A stretch of DNA of 64,000 nt, from NCBI RefSeq assembly GCF_933208505.1, contig NZ_CAKOEU010000006.1, one strand, 5' to 3'. The DNA comes from Convivina praedatoris. GTDB taxonomy: Bacteria > Bacillota > Bacilli > Lactobacillales > Lactobacillaceae. A program made the position numbers and the translations under genes. Positions 32,911-40,429 of the stretch are shown piece by piece. The notes below the pieces were generated by a model that saw only the letters and a list, made by a program, of their open reading frames with translations, had not been told where the DNA came from and did not search any database. Positions within the stretch are counted from its first letter, which is position 1, and the number at the start of each line of letters is the position of its first letter.

Positions 32911-33321
32911 TTACGGACTTATCCCTAACAAGTAACTATCATCTAGCACTAGCCATGTCTTAGACTCATTAAGACGTCTTTGGCCTGCACTCTTACTAAT
33001 AAGTAGCCGCTGCTCAATATTTACCCAGCTATGGCCTGTATATCTTAGTCTGATAATTTGTTGATCTAATTCATCAAAGACTTCTAGCCACTCACTAATA
33101 TACTCCATGGCCTCCCTAGTAGCGTTTATGTACGGGTCGCCATCTATCACAGCTATTTGAGTCTCTGCTTGCCTACTGATAGTGTTTTGAGCATGAATGC
33201 CTCGGTTTATATCGTCTTGCGTATTGTGGCCATGCTTGACGTTAAAAGCTCGTTGTTTAATTGCTAACGCCATCTTACCAGTGAAGTAGGCTTTTAATAT
33301 TCTGTCTTTGTAGTCTGCCAT
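32911..33321 (-). CDS. ArpU/RinA-like phage late transcription regulator
   Basis: The 136-residue protein ends in a sigma-70 region-4-like helix-turn-helix: FDELDQQIIRLRYTGHSWVNIEQRLLISKSAGQRRLNES (about residues 82-120). This is typical of ArpU/RinA-type regulators that switch on late or packaging genes in phages and satellites. The N-terminal 30 residues share LKAYFTG with the protein at 25472-25792. GGGGGATGA precedes the start. With no structural genes inside the element, it may control genes of a helper phage or of the island itself. Confidence 0.7.
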   Translation of the reverse strand: MADYKDRILKAYFTGKMALAIKQRAFNVKHGHNTQDDINRGIHAQNTISRQAETQIAVIDGDPYINATREAMEYISEWLEVFDELDQQIIRLRYTGHSWVNIEQRLLISKSAGQRRLNESKTWLVLDDSYLLGISP

Positions 33322-33684
33322 TCATCCCCCATCAATCAACTATGTACTGGTATCTATCTTTTACCTGCGTAGTTGTAACTACGGTGGTCTAACAACCGTG
33401 CTTGTAAACACACTTGTAACAAGCATACTTTCAGGTACGGTTGTCCTATTCACATCAACAATATACTAACAAAGTATTTTACTATTTACGGGAAGTTTGT
33501 GGGGCATTTGAACAAATAAAAAACGGCTTAAATGCCGTTACATTGCTGATAGGACTATTTATTTTGTGGGGCGTTTTGTGGGACGTTTTCCCTAGTTTTT
33601 CTTAGTTTCTCTTAGTGTCGTAAAAAATAAAAAAGGCTTAAGAATGCACCTTCTAGTGCCTCTTAGCCTTTAATCGTTATCGCT
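33322..33684. promoter_or_regulatory. Right-end integrase-binding region, gene-free
   Basis: GTTTGTGGGGCATTTG (33495-33510) and the tandem TTTTGTGGGGCG-TTTTGTGGGACG-TTTT (33562-33589, 12-base period) resemble the left-end site at 20362. Repeats of this kind at both ends are expected for arm-type integrase sites. No gene is seen. Confidence 0.5.
33620..33672 (-). terminator. Element-borne terminator downstream of tRNA-Ser
   Basis: On the minus strand AAAGGCTAAGAGGCAC pairs (with mismatches) with GTGCATTCTTAAGCCTTT, followed by TTTTATTTTTT. It lies 15 bases past the tRNA 3' end and replaces the native terminator now at 20243-20291. Confidence 0.75.
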
Positions 33685-33700
33685 AGTGGAGAAGAAGGGA
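33685..33700. other. Right attachment-site core
   Basis: AGTGGAGAAGAAGGGA, overlapping the 3' end of tRNA-Ser, identical to 20301-20316. Confidence 0.85.
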
Positions 33701-33774
33701 TTCGAACCCTCGCACGCTTTAACACGTCTACACCCTTAGCAAGGGCGCCTCTTCAGCCGCTTGAGTACTTCTCC
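33687..33774 (-). tRNA. tRNA-Ser (anticodon GCT)
   Basis: The 88-base tRNA has acceptor GGAGAAG/CTTCTCC, anticodon stem-loop CCCTT-GCT-AAGGG, a long class II variable arm and T-arm CGAGGGTTCGAATCCCT. It decodes AGC/AGT. The discriminator base is A rather than the usual G of serine tRNAs, and CCA is not encoded. The element restored the gene on integration. Confidence 0.95.
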
Positions 33775-33786
33775 ATAACAGATAAT

Positions 33787-33815
33787 ACTATAACAGATTT
33801 TAAGATTATCTGCAA
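33787..33815 (-). promoter_or_regulatory. Promoter of tRNA-Ser
   Basis: Minus strand: TTGCAG (33810-33815) and TATAGT (33787-33792) with 17-base spacing, 12 bases before the tRNA. Confidence 0.75.
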
Positions 33816-33819
33816 TATT

Positions 33820-34152
33820 TTATCGACTAATTAATTGACGCAAAACAATATCAAATCGATTCCAGACCAACTGATCATTATTTTGAAAGTCTTGAACCAA
33901 ACTATCACTTTCCGACTCTACATGGCCAATCCGGTCCCGGTAAATGTCAAAGACTTCTAATTGCTTACCATCCGCCGACCATTTGACTGTGTAGTAAGAA
34001 CCGTCAGTGCGGTGGTCAATCATTTCCTGCAAACCACGCTTCAACGTACTGGCAATCGCTTCATCAAGGGTCACATTGTATCCCCGTGCGCCTAAAATAG
34101 CGACCTGATCTTTAACCTGCTGTAAATCTTCAGCAATATCTAACTGGTCCAT
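33820..34152 (-). CDS. Conserved hypothetical protein (110 aa)
   Basis: A 110-residue soluble protein (MDQLDIAEDLQQVKDQVAILGARGYNVTLDEAI) with an alpha plus beta pattern and no domain I recognise. It has an AGGAGGAAAG ribosome site. It is the first chromosomal gene to the right of the element, upstream of tRNA-Ser and divergent from nnrE. Confidence 0.55.
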   Translation of the reverse strand: MDQLDIAEDLQQVKDQVAILGARGYNVTLDEAIASTLKRGLQEMIDHRTDGSYYTVKWSADGKQLEVFDIYRDRIGHVESESDSLVQDFQNNDQLVWNRFDIVLRQLISR

Positions 34153-34240
34153 CTTTCCTCCTACTACCGACTGAGTGGCAATTTAACGTATCTCTATATA
34201 TAATAAACTAGGAATATTATACTCAATAATGAGGGACAAG

Positions 34241-34885
34241 ATGACACAATTTGTAACGACAACTGAAATGCTAACTTTAGAAGATTATACGATGAATGAC
34301 TTTGATATCCCCCAAGAAGTACTGATTGAACGGGCCGCCATCGCTGTTCAAGAAGTTATTGGTGCGGGAAGTTTTAACCTCAGTCACATCTTAGTCCTCG
34401 TTGGCTTGGGAAATAATGGTGCTGATGGCATTGCGCTTGGTCGTTTATTACACCAACAAGGGCTTTCAGTGTCTTTACAATTTGTCGGGAACCTAAATCG
34501 TGCCAAAGCTTCCGTACATAAACAACTAGAAATCGCCAAACACTGTGGCCTCCATCCTTCTGAAAAAAGTGATTTCAAGGAAGCTACATTAATAGTCGAC
34601 GCTATTTTTGGTACTGGGTTAAATAATCCGCTACCCGAAGGGCTGCAAAAAATGATGAAAGCTGCCAACCACATTGATAACGACGTCATCGCCATTGATA
34701 CCCCAACTGGGATCAATCCCAATACCGGTGAAGTCATGGGCGCCGCCCTTAAGGCCCACACTACTGTTGCTTTAGGCTACCCCAAGGTTGGCCTACGTAA
34801 AAATCAAGGCCGCAAATACTGTGGCGATTTGGTGGTAAAAGACATCGGTGTTTTAACGCCCGATACTTTTGCATTTAGCCTCTGA
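34241..34885 (+). CDS. nnrE: NAD(P)HX epimerase (YjeF N-terminal domain)
   Basis: The 214-residue enzyme repairs hydrated NADH/NADPH by epimerising the S and R forms. It has the Rossmann-like YjeF_N fold: LVLVGLGNNGADG nucleotide loop (GNNGGDG is the usual form), VDAIFGTGL, the catalytic aspartate in AIDTPTGIN, and the TVALGYPKVGLRKNQGR ending. The start at 34241 follows GAGGGA; an upstream ATG at 34229 overlaps that site. The partner dehydratase is not fused and not adjacent. It is about 35 bases upstream of proC. Confidence 0.88.
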   Translation: MTQFVTTTEMLTLEDYTMNDFDIPQEVLIERAAIAVQEVIGAGSFNLSHILVLVGLGNNGADGIALGRLLHQQGLSVSLQFVGNLNRAKASVHKQLEIAKHCGLHPSEKSDFKEATLIVDAIFGTGLNNPLPEGLQKMMKAANHIDNDVIAIDTPTGINPNTGEVMGAALKAHTTVALGYPKVGLRKNQGRKYCGDLVVKDIGVLTPDTFAFSL

Positions 34886-34919
34886 TTGTTTGAAGTCACA
34901 CCCATTAAAGGAGTTATTC

Positions 34920-35699
34920 ATGATACGTTATGGTTTTTTAGGCGCCGGTAACATGGCCCAAGCAATGATTAAAGGTCTATTAAATGCTGGTATTTCTGCT
35001 CAAGATATTCTAGTAGCATCCCCCCACTCAGCCGCTAAATTAGCTGAAGAACTAGGCATTCAGGCTATAGAAACTACCGAGTTATTTCAAACTGCTGATT
35101 TAGTGACCCTGGCTTTTTTACCGAAACAACTAACAACCATTAGTCAAAGTCTCCCTGCTAATCTTTATCAAAAAAAATTGTTAGTATCAGTCATCGGTGA
35201 TGTTAGTCTCAATTCCTTAGAAAACGCCTTTCCTGGTGCTCAAATCGTTCGTACCCTTCCCAACGTGAACGTTAGTATCAACCGAGGCATGACCTCCTAT
35301 GCTTTGGCCCCTAGTCTTACGGATGAAAGCCAAACTACTGCACTAGCCTTTTTAGATCTATTAGGTAGTCGAATTCAATTACCAGAATCAAATTTTGCGG
35401 TGTTTTCAGCCTTGGCTGGTTCGAGTCCGGCCTACGTTTTTGCCTTTATTCAAGCTCTGGCACAAGCCGGGCAGCAAAATGGCTTATTAGCTGAAGATGC
35501 CCTAACCATTGCCGCTCAAACGGTTCTAGGATCAGCACAAACTCTCTTAGCTAGTGATAGTGATCCCGCCAGTTTAATTGCTTCAGTTGCTTCCCCTGGC
35601 GGTTCAACCGAAGCTGGCTTAAAGGCTTTATCAGCGGATAAATTTAACGAGGTAGTAATCAATGGTATCCAAGCAACCGTCGACCACCAACACGAATAA
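34920..35699 (+). CDS. proC: Pyrroline-5-carboxylate reductase
   Basis: The 259-residue enzyme carries out the last step of proline synthesis, NAD(P)H-dependent reduction of pyrroline-5-carboxylate. It starts MIRYGFLGAGNMAQAMIKG (Rossmann GxGxxxxA) behind AAAGGAG; a longer in-frame start at 34869 is rejected. The C-terminal VASPGGSTEAGLKAL is the family signature. proC, proB and proA are contiguous and in order, forming a complete proline pathway operon; proB overlaps its end by 38 bases. Confidence 0.95.
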   Translation: MIRYGFLGAGNMAQAMIKGLLNAGISAQDILVASPHSAAKLAEELGIQAIETTELFQTADLVTLAFLPKQLTTISQSLPANLYQKKLLVSVIGDVSLNSLENAFPGAQIVRTLPNVNVSINRGMTSYALAPSLTDESQTTALAFLDLLGSRIQLPESNFAVFSALAGSSPAYVFAFIQALAQAGQQNGLLAEDALTIAAQTVLGSAQTLLASDSDPASLIASVASPGGSTEAGLKALSADKFNEVVINGIQATVDHQHE

Positions 35700-36501
35700 A
35701 ACAATTAATCCTGCCTGGCAACGAGTAGTCATTAAGGTCGGTACTTCCACGATTGTTGACTCTGATGGTCGGGTCAAATACCCAGTAATTAATCAACTCA
35801 GCCAGGTAATTTCCACCCTCTCTCGTGATGGTTATCAAGTTATCCTGGTAACCTCAGGAGCAATTGGTGTCGCCTTGGATCAATTAGGCCTAACTAAGCG
35901 CCCTACCGACATTCCTAGTCAGCAAGCCCTAGCCGCCCTGGGACAGGGTTATTTAATGACCATTTACAATCAGTCGATGGCGCTTTATCGTCAAAAAACC
36001 GGTCAGGTCCTATTAACCTATGATGTTTTCAACAATCCTCAGATGCTCAGACACATGCAAGAGGCTCTAGAAGTCATGTTGGACAATCACATCGTCCCTA
36101 TTGTGAATGAGAACGACGTAATTGCCGTTGATGAGATGGATCATCAGCATTCATTTGGCGACAATGATAAACTAGCTGCCATGTTGGCACTAGCCGTCAA
36201 GGCCCAAGGTTTAATTATTCTTTCTGATGTTGATGGCCTATATACCGCCAATCCCAATCTTGATTCTAATGCCCAACAAATCACTCGAGTTACCAAAATT
36301 GATCAAGTCATTCGTAAGTTGGCCGGTGGCTCTGAATCTGGTCTAGGTACCGGTGGGATGATTACTAAACTAAACGCTGCTGAACTCATGGTTAATCACA
36401 AAGCCAAAATGGTCTTAATTGATGGACAGTTCCCTGAACGTATTATGCAAGTAATAGCTGATGAACCAATTGGGACACGTTTTCAAGCCGAGGAAAAATA
36501 A
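35662..36501 (+). CDS. proB: Glutamate 5-kinase (short form without PUA domain)
   Basis: The 279-residue enzyme phosphorylates glutamate to start proline synthesis. The amino-acid kinase fold shows VVIKVGTSTIV, VTSGAIGVA, PIVNENDVIAVDE and GTGGMITKLNAA. It ends where the kinase domain ends and lacks the C-terminal PUA domain of the roughly 365-residue forms. The start at 35662 is preceded by GAGGTAG within proC, so translation is coupled. No proline-responsive leader is seen. Confidence 0.94.
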   Translation: MVSKQPSTTNTNKTINPAWQRVVIKVGTSTIVDSDGRVKYPVINQLSQVISTLSRDGYQVILVTSGAIGVALDQLGLTKRPTDIPSQQALAALGQGYLMTIYNQSMALYRQKTGQVLLTYDVFNNPQMLRHMQEALEVMLDNHIVPIVNENDVIAVDEMDHQHSFGDNDKLAAMLALAVKAQGLIILSDVDGLYTANPNLDSNAQQITRVTKIDQVIRKLAGGSESGLGTGGMITKLNAAELMVNHKAKMVLIDGQFPERIMQVIADEPIGTRFQAEEK

Positions 36502-37773
36502 ATGACAGACACCCAATCATTGCATGAACAAATGCTCAATTTAGGTAAACGGGCCCAAGCAACTACTAACCAAGTAGCCAATCTAACATTAAATCAGCGA
36601 AACCAAATTTTAACTAACATTGCTCAAACACTAGTCAAGCAAAGTGATGCCATTCTAGCTGCAAATCAATTAGATTTAGACCAATATGGTTCAACTTTAA
36701 GTGGACCGATGGTGAAACGCCTTACGCTAACTAAAGCAATCCTAGCCGAAATAGCTGATTCGTTATATAGCTTGGTTCAACTGGCCGACCCACTGGCCGG
36801 TCCCTATGAAAACTGGACTAACCAAGCTGGCTTAAAAATCAATGTCGTGACTGTCCCTCTAGGCGTTGTGGCTATGATTTATGAAGCTCGGCCCAACGTT
36901 ACCGTTGATGCAGCTAGTTTGGCCATTAAATCCGGTAATGCCGTGATTTTACGTGGTGGTAAGGAAGCCATTCATACTAATCGATATTTGGTACAATTAA
37001 TGCGCCAAATTCTCAGTGATCTAGGTTACAATCCAGATATTATCCAACTCGTAACCGACACTAGCCACGCTTCCGTCGATGAATTATTACACTTACGTTC
37101 TTACATTGACGTGTTAATTCCCCGTGGTTCAGCCGCCTTCATTAACCATGTCGTCACAAATGCCACGGTACCAGTCATTGAAACTGGTGCTGGGAATACC
37201 CACATTTTCGTTGATGAATCAGCTGATTTTGACCAAGCGCTAAGCATCATTGAAAACGCCAAAACGCAAAAGCCTGCCGTTTGCAATGCTGCGGAAAAAT
37301 TGCTAATTCACCAAAATATTGCTGATGAATTTTTACCCTTGGTCATTGAACGTTTGCAAACTCAAGACCAGGTTGAACTTCGGGGCGATGTGGCTAGTTG
37401 TGAATTAGCACCTAATCAACTGACAGCAGCTACAGCAGCAGATTGGGACACTGAATATAATGATTTAATCATGGGCGTTAAGATTGTTGATGATATCCAG
37501 GAAGCAATTAATTGGATTAATCAACATACAACTCACCACTCCGAAACAATCCTAACTGAAGAAGCTGATCACGCCCAACTATTCATGCGTGAGATTGATG
37601 CTGCCGTTGTCTATCAAAATGCTTCTAGCCGATTTACCGACGGTTTCCAATTTGGTTTTGGCGCAGAAATTGGGATTTCCACTCAAAAATTACATGCTCG
37701 AGGGCCCATGGGTCTTAAAGCCTTAACAACAGTTAAATACGAAATTTTTGGTCAGGGACAAATTCGACCATAA
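36502..37773 (+). CDS. proA: Gamma-glutamyl phosphate reductase
   Basis: The 423-residue NADPH-dependent dehydrogenase converts glutamyl-phosphate to glutamate semialdehyde, which cyclises for ProC. Hallmarks: VPLGVVAMIYEARPNVT, the nucleotide-binding KSGNAVILRGGKEA, the catalytic cysteine in KPAVCNAAEKLL (about residue 258), and FGAEIGISTQKLHARGPMGL. The start follows the proB stop immediately (TAAATG), with GAGGA inside proB. A strong terminator ends the operon. Confidence 0.96.
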   Translation: MTDTQSLHEQMLNLGKRAQATTNQVANLTLNQRNQILTNIAQTLVKQSDAILAANQLDLDQYGSTLSGPMVKRLTLTKAILAEIADSLYSLVQLADPLAGPYENWTNQAGLKINVVTVPLGVVAMIYEARPNVTVDAASLAIKSGNAVILRGGKEAIHTNRYLVQLMRQILSDLGYNPDIIQLVTDTSHASVDELLHLRSYIDVLIPRGSAAFINHVVTNATVPVIETGAGNTHIFVDESADFDQALSIIENAKTQKPAVCNAAEKLLIHQNIADEFLPLVIERLQTQDQVELRGDVASCELAPNQLTAATAADWDTEYNDLIMGVKIVDDIQEAINWINQHTTHHSETILTEEADHAQLFMREIDAAVVYQNASSRFTDGFQFGFGAEIGISTQKLHARGPMGLKALTTVKYEIFGQGQIRP

Positions 37774-37806
37774 AAAAATCCACTTTCAATGAAAGTGGAT
37801 TTTTTG
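37773..37806 (+). terminator. Terminator of the proCBA operon
   Basis: Stem AAAAATCCACTTTC / GAAAGTGGATTTTTT; its symmetry may also end the convergent sucrose phosphorylase transcript. Confidence 0.9.
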
Positions 37807-37816
37807 CTAATTTTAA

Positions 37817-39271
37817 TTACTTAGACATAATCACGTTACCGTCAGCAGTAACAGTAAAGGTCTTATTAGCTGCATCAGCTTCTAAGACAGCTACATGGTC
37901 ACCAGCCTTGTTTTGACGAGTAATCTTAATAGTAGTTGCTGAAGGTGTTTCAACTTCAATGCTACCATCCAAGTCAAAGGCAGCAAAATCATTACGCCAT
38001 GCTAACAAGGCCAACAAATCCTTAACAACTGGACGTTGTACTTCTTTGGCCACTTCTTCCTTAGTGTAGTAATGACGGTTAATATTACGACCTTCCTTAG
38101 AAGATTCCAAAAGGGCAATATCATTTTCACCAGCCAACAAACCAACATAATAAATTTGTGGAATACCAGGGGCAAAGATTTGGAAGGCACGACTCAGTAG
38201 GTAAGCCGCATCATCATTTCCAAGAGCAGAGTAGTAAGTTGAGTTAATTTGGTAAATATCAAGGTTATTGTAGGCTGCTGAAGAATAAGTCTTCTTCACA
38301 TTAGCCCCCACCTTATATAGCTGATCCGAAGCGTAATCGATTTCATCATCAGTTAGCACGTCACGTGCATCAACAACCCCAATACCATCGTGAGTATCTA
38401 AAGTTGTAAACTGTTTCATTGGTGACTTCTTCAACCAGTCAGCCAAACGTTCTGTTTTACCAGAGTACAAAGTGTACAAGGTAGTCATTGGCAAAGCAAA
38501 GTCATAGGTAAAGTAACCATGCTCATTAATCTTGGCTGGAATTGTGTAATGTTCGTGAATTTCAGGCAAAATTTCAGCTTGAAGTGGTGTCAAAATGTCA
38601 CGAACAGATTCTAATAGTTCCCAAATATCAGGTTCGATAAAGAAATCATTTGTATCAACCTTCTTAATCGCATAAGCAAAGGCATCCAAACGAATCAAGT
38701 CCGCGCCATGCTTAACCATTGATTCCAAAGTATCCTTAAAGAACTTCTTAGCTACTTCAGACTTAACGTTGATGTCGATTTGTTCATCACCAAAGGTATT
38801 CCAAAGGTGTTCCTTGCTACCATCAGCAAAATCTATTTCTTGAATTGGAGCCTTATCTTTACGCTTGTAAATCAAGTCAACATCGGCTTGAGTTGGACGG
38901 TTTGATCCAGCAGCTTGCCAGAACTTTTCCCAACGGATAAAGAAGTCCTGGTATTCAGAATCATTATGTTTGGCTTTGAAGTCTTGGTACATTACTGATT
39001 CACGGGAGATATGGTTAATCATGAAATCAAACATTAGGTAGTAATCTTCACCCAATGCTTCCACATCATTCCAATCACCAAAGGCACTGTCAACCTTCGT
39101 GTAATCAGAAGGTGCAAAACCGCGGTCCCCAGTCGATGGGAAGAATGGTAGCAAATGAACACCACCAATGGCATCCCCAACATGATCCTTCAGAACTTGA
39201 TGAACCTCTTTGATGTTCTTACCAAAAGAGTCCGAGTAGGTAATTAACATCGCTTTGTTTTGTACTGGCAT
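37817..39271 (-). CDS. Sucrose phosphorylase (GH13)
   Basis: The 484-residue enzyme splits sucrose with phosphate into glucose-1-phosphate and fructose. Sequence features characteristic of the Leuconostoc enzyme are GGVHLLPFFPSTGDRGFAP, the nucleophile in LIRLDAFAYAIKK, the acid/base glutamate in AEILPEIHEHY, the TLDTHDGIGVVDARD box and GIPQIYYVGLLAGEND. No signal peptide is present, so it acts on imported sucrose. GAAAGGT precedes the start. It is monocistronic, with a terminator-like hairpin upstream belonging to rlmH. The phosphorolysis saves ATP in phosphoketolase metabolism. Confidence 0.95.
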   Translation of the reverse strand: MPVQNKAMLITYSDSFGKNIKEVHQVLKDHVGDAIGGVHLLPFFPSTGDRGFAPSDYTKVDSAFGDWNDVEALGEDYYLMFDFMINHISRESVMYQDFKAKHNDSEYQDFFIRWEKFWQAAGSNRPTQADVDLIYKRKDKAPIQEIDFADGSKEHLWNTFGDEQIDINVKSEVAKKFFKDTLESMVKHGADLIRLDAFAYAIKKVDTNDFFIEPDIWELLESVRDILTPLQAEILPEIHEHYTIPAKINEHGYFTYDFALPMTTLYTLYSGKTERLADWLKKSPMKQFTTLDTHDGIGVVDARDVLTDDEIDYASDQLYKVGANVKKTYSSAAYNNLDIYQINSTYYSALGNDDAAYLLSRAFQIFAPGIPQIYYVGLLAGENDIALLESSKEGRNINRHYYTKEEVAKEVQRPVVKDLLALLAWRNDFAAFDLDGSIEVETPSATTIKITRQNKAGDHVAVLEADAANKTFTVTADGNVIMSK

Positions 39272-39314
39272 TGTCTATTAGACCTTTCATATTGTGTATT
39301 AGACTAGTCAAAAA

Positions 39315-39356
39315 AGTGAGTAAGCCACCGTAATTGTGATAGGTTACACTCACTAA
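39315..39356 (-). terminator. Terminator of rlmH
   Basis: Minus strand AGTGAGTGTAACC ... GGCTTACTCACT followed by TTTTTT; imperfect long hairpin. Confidence 0.65.
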
Positions 39357-39433
39357 CTCTTTCAGGATACTATCATTCTATAGCTGTTGTCAACGTATTT
39401 ACCCCAATTAAATGAGAAAAATTGAAACCGGTT

Positions 39434-39913
39434 CTACTTATGGTAGGGTGAGCCAGCTTGGATCATAAAGGCCCGGTAAATTTGCTCAATTAAAACCAAT
39501 CGCATCAGTTGATGGGGCAAAGTCAATTTCCCAAAACTTAAAAGCAAATCCGCCCTTTTTTTAATAGCTGGCGTTAAACCTAAGGATCCACCAATAACAA
39601 AAGTTAAGGTACCATGCCCGGCCAACATGGCCTGGCCTAATTGTTTAGAAAACTGCTCAGAAGGTAATTGTTGACCCTCAATTGCTAAGATAACCAAATA
39701 GTCGCGTGGACCAATTTTATCCTCAATCCGTTTCCCTTCAGTGGCAATAATTTGTTGATTTTCAGCTAAGCTGGCATTTTCAGGGGTTTTTTCATCCTTA
39801 ACCTCAATTAATTCCAATTTAGCAAAACGACTCAAGCGCTTTTGGTACTCGGCCATCCCCTCCTTTAAATACTTTTCTTTTAATTTACCAACCGTTATAA
39901 TTTTAATCTTCAT
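39434..39913 (-). CDS. rlmH: 23S rRNA pseudouridine-1915 N3-methyltransferase
   Basis: The 159-residue SPOUT enzyme methylates pseudouridine in helix 69 of 23S rRNA. KIITVGKLKEKYLKEGMAEYQKRLSRF opens the protein, and the knot region LTFVIGGSLGLTPAIKKRAD...LTLPHQLMRLVLIEQIYRAF ends it; all are family signatures. It is commonly found beside htrA near the replication origin in Firmicutes, as here, but separated by a 0.5-kb DnaA-box region. Confidence 0.95.
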   Translation of the reverse strand: MKIKIITVGKLKEKYLKEGMAEYQKRLSRFAKLELIEVKDEKTPENASLAENQQIIATEGKRIEDKIGPRDYLVILAIEGQQLPSEQFSKQLGQAMLAGHGTLTFVIGGSLGLTPAIKKRADLLLSFGKLTLPHQLMRLVLIEQIYRAFMIQAGSPYHK

Positions 39914-40403
39914 TTCCTAACCATTTTCTATTTTTATTCATTTTTTTAAGAGGAGATAATTGATTTTCCCGACTGTTTATCCACAGTTATCCACAAATAC
40001 CTCACAACAAATTAACCCCTATAAACGCTATAATATCAGTGTTTTATATAAAAAAATAAAATTTGTTGTTGATTTTGTGGATAAAATCAAGTAATTGTGG
40101 ATAACTTTTTCCACGGCCAAAATCCTTGGTTTAATCAATTTTATATTAATACTGACTAAGCTTTCCACAGTTATCCACAATTTTATCAACATCTGTTGAA
40201 AAAGCGTTTATTCAGACCTGTTCATTCTACCTTATTCGGATTTTTTATTTATGAAAATTACTTAATCAGGCCTTATAAGCCAAAATATTTTTCTTATTGT
40301 CAATACTTCCAAAAAATATGAGTAAAAGACGAACAAACAATTTAAGTAACTGATTTAACAATTATGAGCACTTTATCAGACTAATTTAAAATAAAACTAT
40401 ACC
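39914..40403. promoter_or_regulatory. DnaA-box cluster, candidate replication origin or DnaA-binding locus
   Basis: No gene lies in this 490-base gap. Perfect TTATCCACA boxes occur at 39977-39985, 39987-39995 and 40171-40179 on the plus strand and at 40076-40084 and 40096-40104 on the minus strand, with near matches around 40162 and 40108. An AT-rich stretch (40040-40070, TTTTATATAAAAAAATAAAA) lies between the two groups, and AT-rich sequence also extends from 40200 to 40400. Five consensus boxes in about 200 bases is oriC-like density. It could be oriC, an origin subregion, or a DnaA-titration site. Confidence 0.7.
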
Positions 40404-40429
40404 AAAAAAGCCAACCAACTGGTTAGCTT
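40404..40429 (-). terminator. Terminator of htrA
   Basis: Stem AAGCTAACCA / TGGTTGGCTT then TTTTTGG on the minus strand; the stem overlaps the htrA stop. Confidence 0.75.

Larger units (their letters stand above)
20301..33700. mobile_element. Integrated phage-satellite-like element in tRNA-Ser
   Basis: A 13.4-kb region is bounded by the 16-bp direct repeat AGTGGAGAAGAAGGGA at 20301-20316 and 33685-33700; the right copy is the 3' end of tRNA-Ser. Inside are an integrase next to the left end, an AT-rich repeat region beside an SF3 helicase and primase-polymerase, excisionase-like, Rha and Xre regulators, a sigma-like late regulator and cargo genes. There are no capsid, tail, lysis or terminase genes. 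Size and content resemble phage-inducible islands or plasmid-like integrative elements. Whether a helper phage mobilises it is unknown. Confidence 0.85.

Noticed and set aside
20301..33700. Complete prophage
   Set aside because: No terminase, portal, capsid, tail, holin or lysin genes are found; size and content fit a satellite or integrative island.
34153..34240. T-box or proline-responsive leader upstream of nnrE/proCBA
   Set aside because: The gap is too short and no T-box core or specifier-like structure is visible.
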